A stretch of 52,155 bases of DNA from an uncultured Methylobacter sp. (GTDB lineage: Bacteria > Pseudomonadota > Gammaproteobacteria > Methylococcales > Methylomonadaceae), in assembly GCA_903832775.1 (NCBI GenBank), contig CAILCX010000034.1, positions 1 through 52,155 of the forward strand, given 5' to 3'. Positions 45,230 to 52,155 of the stretch are shown here, one piece after another. The position numbers were made by a program, and so were the translations under genes. The notes below the pieces were generated by a model. That model was not told where the DNA came from. It made no database searches and was given only the letters and a program-made list of their open reading frames with translations. The first letter of the stretch is position 1. Every line of letters begins with the position of its first letter.

Positions 45230-48200
45230 ATGAACAGTGTGATCGAGTTTTTCAAAAAGAAATGGGTTATTCAGCTGCTGGGGATTATTGCCGTAAGTTT
45301 ATTGATTTGGTTTTTCGGGCCGCTGATTGCTATTGCAGGACATGTGCCGCTGGAATCCGATATGGTCAGATTATTAGTGATCATGTTACTGGTGGTGTTA
45401 TGGGGACTGAATAATCTTCGGATTCAACTCAGTGCAAATCGTGCGAACGCCCAAATGGCCAGTGATTTAGTTGCACCTGGAAGTGATGATAATTCTCAGC
45501 TTGCCCAACAAGCCGATGCTGAAATCGGAACTATCGCCAATAATTTTGATGAGGCACTGCAAACCCTTAAAAAAGGTGCAAAAAACGCCCAAGGCAAAAA
45601 CTATCTTTACGATTTGCCCTGGTACATCATCATCGGTCCTCCAGGTTCGGGCAAAACCACCGCTTTGATTAATTCCGGTCTGGAATTTCCCTTGGCAGAC
45701 AAGTTTGGGAAGGGTGCTGTGCGTGGCGTTGGCGGCACGCGTAATTGTGATTGGTGGTTTACTGATCAAGCGGTATTACTCGATACGGCAGGACGCTATG
45801 TTACGCAGGACAGTCATGAAGCCGTTGATAAAGCCGCCTGGCTGGGTTTTTTGGAGTTGCTTAAAAAACATCGACCAAGAAGGCCGGTTAATGGTGTGAT
45901 TATCACCATGAGTTTGTCAGATCTACTTAAGCAAACAGAAGAAGAGCGAAGTTTGCATGCCCAATCAATTCGTCAGCGTATTGAAGAATTACACAGCCAG
46001 TTTGGGATTCGTTTTCCTATTTACATGTTGTTTACCAAAGCGGACTTAATTGCCGGTTTTAATGATTTCTTTGCTAATTTAAGCAAAGAAGAAAGAGCAC
46101 AGGTTTGGGGGGTTACTTTCCCGGAAGAAGATTCTGAAAATCCTGTGGATGTAATAACCCGCGTTGGCAAAGATTTTGATGATTTATTGACGCGGTTAAA
46201 TGAGCATCTGCCAAGACGTCTGCAAGAAGAACGGGATTTGCAACGCCGCAATCTGATTTTTGGTTTTCCACAACGTATGGCGTTGCTTAGAGAAGGTTTG
46301 CTGGGTTTTTTACAGGAATGTTACGGGACCAATCGTTTTCAAAAAGCACCCTGTTTGCGTGGTGTCTATTTGACCAGCGGAACGCAGGAAGGCACGCCTA
46401 TTGACCGTTTAATGGGTATGCTCGCCAATACTTTTAAACTGGATAGGGTTTCCGCACCGTTATTTAGCGGCAAAGGCAAAAGCTTTTTTTTAACGCGTCT
46501 GTTGAAGGAAGTGATTTTTGAAGAAGCGTTGATCGTCGGGGTTAATCCGCGTCTTGAACGAGTCCAGACTTTATTGCGCAACGGTGTTTATGCGGGCGCA
46601 GTTGCCATCCTTGTGTTACTGTCGGTGTTATGGTTGACCAGTTATAATAAAAATCAAACAGCGATTGCTGAAACTTTGAGCAAAATTGAACAATACGACA
46701 AAGTAGTTGCAGCAACACCTACTTGGCAAAATGATTTTGCGGCTTTGTTAAAGCGTATGAATGCCATGCAGGCCATTACCCAAGTTTATGTTGAAGACGT
46801 GCCAAGCTTAATGACTTTTGGGCTTTATCAAGGCGATAAACTACAACCTGTTATCAAAGAAACTTATAACGAACTTTTACAAAAACAATTCTTGCCGTTG
46901 ATCAAAACACGTTTGGAACAACGTATTAAAGACAAGACCGATAATCCGGATATTTTATATTCCTTGCTGGAAGTCTATTTGATGTTGGGCGACAGCAAGC
47001 GATTCAATCCGGAATTGTTGAAACCCTGGATTGCCGTTGACTGGGAAAATACCTATTCGACTGATACCGAAACCCAGGCGCAATTACTTGCACATTTAGA
47101 TAATCTACTTAAACTGCCGCCAGAAATACAAACGCTTAATCAACGATTAATATCTGCCGCACGGCAAATCCTTAATCGTATTCCTGTGGCGCAACAAATT
47201 TATATGCGCATTAAGAATGATTCTTTGCAAAGCAAAACGCAAGATTTCAAATTACTCGATGCGCTGGGTATTAATGCTGAGCGGGTTTTTGCGACTAAAA
47301 GCGGTACTCTAGCGCAACAAAGCATTCCTTATCTTTATACCTATGATGGATTTTATTCAGTATTTTTAAAGCAAAGCAACGAACAGGTAGCCGAGTCGGT
47401 AACTGGAAGTTGGGTGCTTGGTGATGCCGCCAAGACTGAGACGGTTGATAGCGATAAACTGGAAGAGGCAATTCGGAACTACTACTATCAGGATTACATA
47501 AAATACTGGGATGCCCTGCTAGATAACGTAAAAATCAAAGCAACTGGTAATGCCGCCCAGGCCACTGAAGTCCTTGAGTTTGCTTCCAGTCCGGATTCGC
47601 CGCTGCGTAAATTACTCGAAGCCTTAAACAGGGAAACTTCGCTGACCAACAAACCGCCCAGTCCGGAAGATGCCGCAAACAAGCTGCAACAAGCCGGTGC
47701 AGTAAAACCGGCTGATAGTCGTCTGACCAAGCTTTTAGATGCTGCCAAATCGGCAGGACTGACTGGACAACCAGCCAAACCTTTGGGCAGCGATGTCGAA
47801 GAGCATTTCAAGAGTTTAACGTCCTTGGTAAGAGGTTCAGGCGGCCCTGTTCCGCTAGATCGTACCATAGAAGTTTTGGGGCAACTTTATGGTTATATGA
47901 TAGACCTGAGCGGAACTTCGAATGTGGGCGGTGTGGCCATTGAAAAAGCTAAACAAAGTGGTGGCGGTGATGCGGTCGCGAAAATGAAAATGGAAGCGGC
48001 TCATTTGCCGGAACCACTGAAAAGTATGACGCAGGTTTTGGCCGCCGGTAATCAGGATCTTATTTTGGATAGTAGTAAATCCCAGTTGAACCGGCTTTGG
48101 CAAAGCGAGGTTATGCCGCTGTATCAATCCGCAATTCAGGGGCGTTATCCTTTTTCCAGAGCCAGTAGCAAAGATATTACTCTGGAAGATTTTAGCCGGT

Positions 48201-48781
48201 TTTTTGCCCAGGGCGGCACTCTGGATCAATTTTTTAATAACAATCTGAAAGCGTTTGTCGATACCAGTGGAAAAAATTGGCGCATGATTAGCCAGGATAA
48301 TCAGGCTATCAGTGTTTCCGCCGCTACGTTGACCCAGCTTCAGGCGGCCGCCAAGATTCGTCAGATATTTTTTGCTGGCGGTGGCAGTTTACCATTAGTG
48401 AAATTTACGCTTAAGCCTTTATCACTAGGAACTAATGCCACTTCGTTTTGGTTGAATATTGAAGGTCAGCAAACTGCTTACAATCAAACTGACACAGGCA
48501 AAAACGCTGCGTTTCAATGGCCGGGAACCGATGGCAGTCGCTTGGTGAGTTTCGGTTTTGAAACCAAAGACGGAAAAAAACTGCATAAAGACACCGAAGG
48601 GCAATGGGCCTGGTTCAGGGTTTTGGAGTTGGCGCAGATACAAAGAACTGACCAGGATAAATACCTACTTACCTTCGATATTGATGGAGTTCAAGCGCGT
48701 TATGAACTCAGCGCAAGTAGTGTGGATAATCCTTTCTCGCTGAAAGAGTTTGATAATATTCGCTTTGCGGGAAGTCTGTAA
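45230..48781 (+). CDS. tssM: T6SS membrane subunit TssM (IcmF family)
   Basis: 1183 residues. Helices lie at about 12-37 and 45-63, followed by a cytosolic NTPase-like domain with intact Walker A GPPGSGKT (136-143) and VLLDTAGRYVTQD as the second motif. A third helix lies near 450-470. A large periplasmic region with ImcF-related and C-terminal TssM domains follows (PFSRASSKDITLEDFSRFF near 970). It forms the trans-envelope channel with TssL and TssJ; no tssJ gene is visible in the window. AAGGAA serves as ribosome-binding site. Confidence 0.95.
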   Translation: MNSVIEFFKKKWVIQLLGIIAVSLLIWFFGPLIAIAGHVPLESDMVRLLVIMLLVVLWGLNNLRIQLSANRANAQMASDLVAPGSDDNSQLAQQADAEIGTIANNFDEALQTLKKGAKNAQGKNYLYDLPWYIIIGPPGSGKTTALINSGLEFPLADKFGKGAVRGVGGTRNCDWWFTDQAVLLDTAGRYVTQDSHEAVDKAAWLGFLELLKKHRPRRPVNGVIITMSLSDLLKQTEEERSLHAQSIRQRIEELHSQFGIRFPIYMLFTKADLIAGFNDFFANLSKEERAQVWGVTFPEEDSENPVDVITRVGKDFDDLLTRLNEHLPRRLQEERDLQRRNLIFGFPQRMALLREGLLGFLQECYGTNRFQKAPCLRGVYLTSGTQEGTPIDRLMGMLANTFKLDRVSAPLFSGKGKSFFLTRLLKEVIFEEALIVGVNPRLERVQTLLRNGVYAGAVAILVLLSVLWLTSYNKNQTAIAETLSKIEQYDKVVAATPTWQNDFAALLKRMNAMQAITQVYVEDVPSLMTFGLYQGDKLQPVIKETYNELLQKQFLPLIKTRLEQRIKDKTDNPDILYSLLEVYLMLGDSKRFNPELLKPWIAVDWENTYSTDTETQAQLLAHLDNLLKLPPEIQTLNQRLISAARQILNRIPVAQQIYMRIKNDSLQSKTQDFKLLDALGINAERVFATKSGTLAQQSIPYLYTYDGFYSVFLKQSNEQVAESVTGSWVLGDAAKTETVDSDKLEEAIRNYYYQDYIKYWDALLDNVKIKATGNAAQATEVLEFASSPDSPLRKLLEALNRETSLTNKPPSPEDAANKLQQAGAVKPADSRLTKLLDAAKSAGLTGQPAKPLGSDVEEHFKSLTSLVRGSGGPVPLDRTIEVLGQLYGYMIDLSGTSNVGGVAIEKAKQSGGGDAVAKMKMEAAHLPEPLKSMTQVLAAGNQDLILDSSKSQLNRLWQSEVMPLYQSAIQGRYPFSRASSKDITLEDFSRFFAQGGTLDQFFNNNLKAFVDTSGKNWRMISQDNQAISVSAATLTQLQAAAKIRQIFFAGGGSLPLVKFTLKPLSLGTNATSFWLNIEGQQTAYNQTDTGKNAAFQWPGTDGSRLVSFGFETKDGKKLHKDTEGQWAWFRVLELAQIQRTDQDKYLLTFDIDGVQARYELSASSVDNPFSLKEFDNIRFAGSL

Positions 48782-48783
48782 CT

Positions 48784-50283
48784 GTGGATTCAATAACAAG
48801 TGTCGGTTTTTACGGTAAGTTACCCATGGTTGGGGATTTTGTGTCCAGGCGTTTACCGAATGACTTTATCAGTTCCTGGGATAGCTGGCTGCAAAGCGCT
48901 ATCGCCGCCAGCCGGGAAGAATTGGGTGATGACTGGTTGAAAAATTATCTGACCAGTCCGATTTGGCGTTTTTTGCTAAGCCCCGGCCTTTGTGGCAATC
49001 AGGCAGTAGCCGGTATTATGATGCCTAGTGTTGACAGGGTAGGGCGTTACTATCCATTGACTGTAGCGGTGCAAATTAATCAATCGTCTCAGCTTCCCTT
49101 CTTGTTTACCTCAGGAAATGCCTGGTTTGAACAGTTGGAGGATGCGGCTTTTATGGCTCTGGAAGGTAATCTTGATATTAATGCCTTTGATGAGCTTATT
49201 CAAACTATTCCTCCATTTTCTTTACCTGCCAGTGCATCCTTAGGTCAACAGCCATTGGAGGATAAAAAGTCCTTTCATATAACCCTGAGTGATTCCCAGC
49301 AAGTTGGCGATGCTTTTATAGAGCTAAACGCGAACTTATTGGCTAGCTTTATGCCAGGTTTTAGTTTGTGGAACAGCACAGGGTCAGAAAATGTCAGGTC
49401 TGAGTTGATTGCCTGTCAAGGATTACCCCCTATAGCTAGTTTTTCCGGATTTTTAAAGACTAAAGATTGGCCTATGCATTTTGCGGAGACGTCTAATAGC
49501 AGTGATATAACTCTTCAAGTTCCAGAGCCGGAACATGCAAGTTTAAGTAGCATACTGGGCGGTAACAATTCTTCTGAAGCTAAGCTGGGTTGGCGTTCCT
49601 GGGCAGTTACTGATACCGGCAAGAAACGTAAGCACAATGAAGACTCTTTTCTAGACAGACCAGAAGCCGGTTTATGGGTAGTTGCTGACGGTATGGGGGG
49701 GCACAAAGCTGGCGATGTTGCGAGTCAGATGATTGTTAATACACTTAAAGAATTAGTGCCTATCAATCCACTAGAAAATTTAATTAAAGAGGTGGTTAAT
49801 TGCTTACAAAGTGTTAATATCCGGCTACGCCAGTTGGCAGCTAAAGAATATGGCAATCATCTGGTTGGTAGCACCGTAGTCGGCTTGGTTTGTGACCCAG
49901 AACGTTGCGGATTTTTATGGGCTGGTGACAGCCGTTTATATCGATTTAGACATAATCGACTAGAGCAACTTACTAAAGACCATTGTGCTGATGAAGACGC
50001 CTCTTCCGATTGGTCAGTTAAAAGTTCGAATATTATTACCCGAGCGGTTGGTGCCTACGATGATTTGGAGTTAGAAATACAGATTACTGATATTTTTGAG
50101 GGAGATCTGTTTTTATTAAGCAGCGATGGCTTGGATAAAGAAATAAGTATTAGGGAAATTGAGGCAATGATTCAAAAAACTCAACCACACGAACTTGCCA
50201 ATGCTTTAATCAATGAGACCTTGTCCCGCGGTGCCAGAGATAATGTCACCGTTGTTGTGGTAAGCATAGAAACCATTTTGTAA
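48784..50283 (+). CDS. TagF-PP2C fusion: T6SS repressor domain joined to a Ser/Thr phosphatase (PppA-like)
   Basis: 499 residues from a GTG start 2 bp after tssM. Residues 1 to about 240 are TagF (VGFYGKLPMVGDFVSRRLP; IMMPSVDRVGRYYPLTVA). Residues about 270-499 are a PP2C phosphatase with NED (285-287), DGMGGHKAGD (302-311), GDSRLYRF and RGARDNVTVV, so the metal-binding aspartates are present. TagF represses T6SS assembly and PppA removes the phosphate that activates it; a fused form is known from Agrobacterium. The matching kinase PpkA is not in this window. Confidence 0.92.
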   Translation: MDSITSVGFYGKLPMVGDFVSRRLPNDFISSWDSWLQSAIAASREELGDDWLKNYLTSPIWRFLLSPGLCGNQAVAGIMMPSVDRVGRYYPLTVAVQINQSSQLPFLFTSGNAWFEQLEDAAFMALEGNLDINAFDELIQTIPPFSLPASASLGQQPLEDKKSFHITLSDSQQVGDAFIELNANLLASFMPGFSLWNSTGSENVRSELIACQGLPPIASFSGFLKTKDWPMHFAETSNSSDITLQVPEPEHASLSSILGGNNSSEAKLGWRSWAVTDTGKKRKHNEDSFLDRPEAGLWVVADGMGGHKAGDVASQMIVNTLKELVPINPLENLIKEVVNCLQSVNIRLRQLAAKEYGNHLVGSTVVGLVCDPERCGFLWAGDSRLYRFRHNRLEQLTKDHCADEDASSDWSVKSSNIITRAVGAYDDLELEIQITDIFEGDLFLLSSDGLDKEISIREIEAMIQKTQPHELANALINETLSRGARDNVTVVVVSIETIL

Positions 50284-50298
50284 CGAAAGGAAAGACCC

Positions 50299-51342
50299 TT
50301 GGCTATCGATATTGAAGAATTTTTAAAAGACATCGTCCCCGATAATGTATGTGGCGATGATTTGCAATATGACCCCGCTTTTATTGAGCTTGAACAAGCA
50401 ATTAAAGGTAAGCCCGAACAGCAAATGGGCGATACCGTCGTCGAAGCCGAGCCGCCCAACTGGCGTGAGATTAAAAAAACCTCCGAAGCGTTATTGGCAA
50501 GAACCACTGATTTACGTGTATTGATGTGTTATTTACGCGCTCTGATAGCTCAAGAGGGGTTTTCAGGGTTACAAGATGGTTTAGCGCTACTTAAAGTCGC
50601 AGTAGAAAACCGTTGGGATAACCTGCATCCCCAGCTTGATCCCGATGATGACAACGACCCTACTGAAAGAATTAATGTGTTATTGTCGTTATGTGATCAG
50701 GATACTATTCTCAAGTCATTAGTTAAAACCCCTCTTGTTGAATCCAAGTTGCTGGGTCGTTTTAATTTTAGGGACATCACTATTGCGTCTGGAAAATCCA
50801 CAGCAACCAGCAATGAAACAGAGGTTAGCCAGAGTACCATAGATGGAGCGATTCAGGATGTTGATTTAGAGCAATTACAACAAACCTTTCTGGCAATTAA
50901 TACAAGTCTTGACGACCTAAATCAATTAGAAGCATTGGTAACCGATTATGTTGGTGTTAGCGATGCACCCAGCTTTGCTGATTTACGTGTTTTTCTAAAG
51001 GAGAGTAAAAGCTTTTTATCAGCAGCGTTGGAGAAGCGAGGTGTCGGTGATGAAGTAATTGAAGAAGAAGATGTTATTGAAGGCGCTTCTGGAGAAACTT
51101 CGGTAGCAGCACAAAAATCAATTTCAGGTGCTATTAATAACAATCAGGATGTCACCAAGACCTTGAATCTGGTTTGCGAATATTATCGTAAAAATGAACC
51201 CTCAAGTCCCGTTCCTATGTTGATTGAGCGAGCAATACGACTGGTTGGAAAAAGCTTCATGGATGCACTTAAGGATATTGCACCGGGGGGTATTGATGAG
51301 GCGAAAATAATTTCAGGTCATCAAAATGATGAATATGAATAA
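50299..51342 (+). CDS. tssA: T6SS cap/baseplate-associated protein TssA (ImpA N-terminal family)
   Basis: 347 residues from a TTG start with ribosome-binding sequence AAGGAAAG. The ImpA-N domain (about 10-130) shows CGDDLQYDPAFIELEQAIKG and PPNWREIKK, and ENRWDNLHPQLDPDDDNDPT is the other conserved element. The C-terminal part (about 270-347), with LVCEYYRKNEPSSPVPMLIE, is the short-type ending. TssA primes sheath and tube assembly at the baseplate and can follow the distal end. It follows tagF-PP2C by 15 bp. Confidence 0.93.
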   Translation: MAIDIEEFLKDIVPDNVCGDDLQYDPAFIELEQAIKGKPEQQMGDTVVEAEPPNWREIKKTSEALLARTTDLRVLMCYLRALIAQEGFSGLQDGLALLKVAVENRWDNLHPQLDPDDDNDPTERINVLLSLCDQDTILKSLVKTPLVESKLLGRFNFRDITIASGKSTATSNETEVSQSTIDGAIQDVDLEQLQQTFLAINTSLDDLNQLEALVTDYVGVSDAPSFADLRVFLKESKSFLSAALEKRGVGDEVIEEEDVIEGASGETSVAAQKSISGAINNNQDVTKTLNLVCEYYRKNEPSSPVPMLIERAIRLVGKSFMDALKDIAPGGIDEAKIISGHQNDEYE

Positions 51343-51376
51343 ATCAATTTTAACAACAACAATGAAGAGGTGTTAA

Positions 51377-51901
51377 ATGGCACAAAGTAGTCAAAAATTT
51401 ATTGCACGTAATCGTGCTCCCCGGGTTCAAATTGAATATGACGTTGAATTATATGGAGCGCAAAAGAAAGTACAACTTCCTTTTGTAATGGGCGTTTTAG
51501 CCGATTTATCGGGTAATCCAACCGATCCTCTTGCGCCGGTCGGTGAACGTAAGTTGTTGGAAATTGATGTAGACAATTTTGATGACCGTTTGAAAGCCAT
51601 GAAACCTCGCGTTGCGTTTAATGTGCCTAATGCACTGACCGGAGAAGGTAATCTGAATGTTGATATTACTTTTCAAAGTATGGATGACTTTTCCCCTGCC
51701 GCCATAGCAAAAAAAGTCGCCGGTTTGGATAAATTAATGGAAGCAAGAACGCAACTATCTAACTTATTGACCTATATGGATGGTAAAGAGGGTGCGGAAG
51801 ATTTGATTGCCAATGTACTTAAAGATCCTGCTTTGTTGCAATCTTTGGTAGCGGCTCCCAAACCTGCCGATGCAACCGAAACTAAAGAGGGAGGAGAGTA
51901 A
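51377..51901 (+). CDS. tssB: T6SS contractile sheath small subunit TssB (VipA)
   Basis: 174 residues, standard length. The N-terminus RNRAPRVQIEYDVELYGAQK and LPFVMGVLADLSG are the family signature; NVDITFQSMDDFSPAAIAKK matches the second conserved region. It builds the contractile sheath with TssC, whose gene begins 3 bp after the TssB stop. The ATG has AGAGG upstream. Confidence 0.97.
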   Translation: MAQSSQKFIARNRAPRVQIEYDVELYGAQKKVQLPFVMGVLADLSGNPTDPLAPVGERKLLEIDVDNFDDRLKAMKPRVAFNVPNALTGEGNLNVDITFQSMDDFSPAAIAKKVAGLDKLMEARTQLSNLLTYMDGKEGAEDLIANVLKDPALLQSLVAAPKPADATETKEGGE

Positions 51902-51904
51902 GTC

Positions 51905-52155
51905 ATGGCTGAATTAGAAAATGCAACGGCGAGCCAGGCTACAGAACAAGTAACTGAAGCCAGTGATTTTTCCCTTTTACTTAACAAAGAATTTAAACCA
52001 ACCTCAGATAGAGCCAAAGCTGAAGTAGAAAATGCCGTTCAAACGCTGGCTGCCTATGTTCTGAAAGATACTTCAGTTATTTCCGATGATACGATTGCTT
52101 CTATTCAATCGATTATTGCGCAGATAGACAAAAAGTTAACAGATCAAGTTAATCT
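51905..52155 (+). CDS. tssC: T6SS contractile sheath large subunit TssC (VipB), 3' truncated by window end
   Basis: The ATG at 51905 follows a strong GGGAGGAG ribosome-binding site located in the end of tssB. The visible 83 residues (ATASQATEQVTEASDFSLLL, then NKEFKPTSDRAKAEVENAVQ and TLAAYVLKD) match the N-terminal strand and helix region of TssC, where the handshake with TssB and neighbouring subunits forms. The rest lies beyond the window. Confidence 0.92.
   Translation, partial: MAELENATASQATEQVTEASDFSLLLNKEFKPTSDRAKAEVENAVQTLAAYVLKDTSVISDDTIASIQSIIAQIDKKLTDQVN

Noticed and set aside
47494-48229. Two 124-codon minus-strand frames opposite tssM
   Set aside because: Shadows of tssM, which is a clear full-length family member in the other direction.

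Overview
The window reads as chromosomal DNA of a gammaproteobacterium, probably a Methylococcales-type methylotroph. The clues are an aryl-polyene pathway, glutathione-linked formaldehyde oxidation, a type VI secretion system (T6SS), a split class II ribonucleotide reductase subunit and moderate GC. No methane or methanol oxidation gene lies in the window, so the lineage is an inference. I recognise no rRNA, tRNA, CRISPR array or intact insertion sequence.

Layout. (1) 1-7944, + strand: the end of an aryl-polyene (APE-type) pigment/lipid cluster. It runs LolA-like carrier, MMPL exporter, FAD oxidoreductase, DUF3261 lipoprotein, ketosynthase, dehydratase, ketoreductase, ketosynthase, nearly all overlapping. 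(2) 8059-9959, - strand: ybiB/trpD2-like gene and heme O synthase. (3) 10770-12755, + strand: frmA-fghA formaldehyde detoxification pair with an 810-bp upstream region. (4) 12756-13640: gene-free stretch with an imperfect inverted-repeat element and decayed coding sequence. (5) 13641-17409, + strand: MoxR ATPase, DUF58 and transglutaminase-like membrane protein operon. (6) 17696-24424, - strand: compact five-gene signalling operon (serine hydrolase, two periplasmic solute-binding-like proteins, hybrid histidine kinase, HD-GYP response regulator). (7) 24425-25984: gene-poor, with the remnant of an EAL domain carrying an in-frame stop. (8) 25985-29642, + strand: lone NrdJb, a chemoreceptor with a C-terminal CheR-tether-like pentapeptide, and a small Rap1a/Tai-like secreted protein. 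(9) 29933-33751, - strand: acylphosphatase, RlmKL, FKBP isomerase, SLT-like lipoprotein. (10) 33902-35342, + strand: tandem PilZ protein and DUF2231 membrane protein. (11) 35668-40683, + strand: two-partner secretion pair (very short TpsA, TpsB) followed by a secreted TPR-CHAT protease. (12) 40716-52155, + strand: T6SS genes tagH, tssK, tssL, tssM, tagF-PP2C fusion, tssA, tssB and the start of tssC.

How the parts work together. The APE genes build and export a polyene lipid. frmA-fghA oxidises formaldehyde to formate through glutathione. The five-gene operon looks like a periplasmic sensing module that ends in c-di-GMP breakdown, and the PilZ protein could read c-di-GMP. The most unusual stretch is the TpsA-TpsB-CHAT cassette, which runs with only a 32-bp gap into a phospho-regulated T6SS locus. 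That locus has an FHA protein, a TssL with a likely phospho-threonine tail and a TagF-phosphatase fusion, but no kinase is visible in the window.
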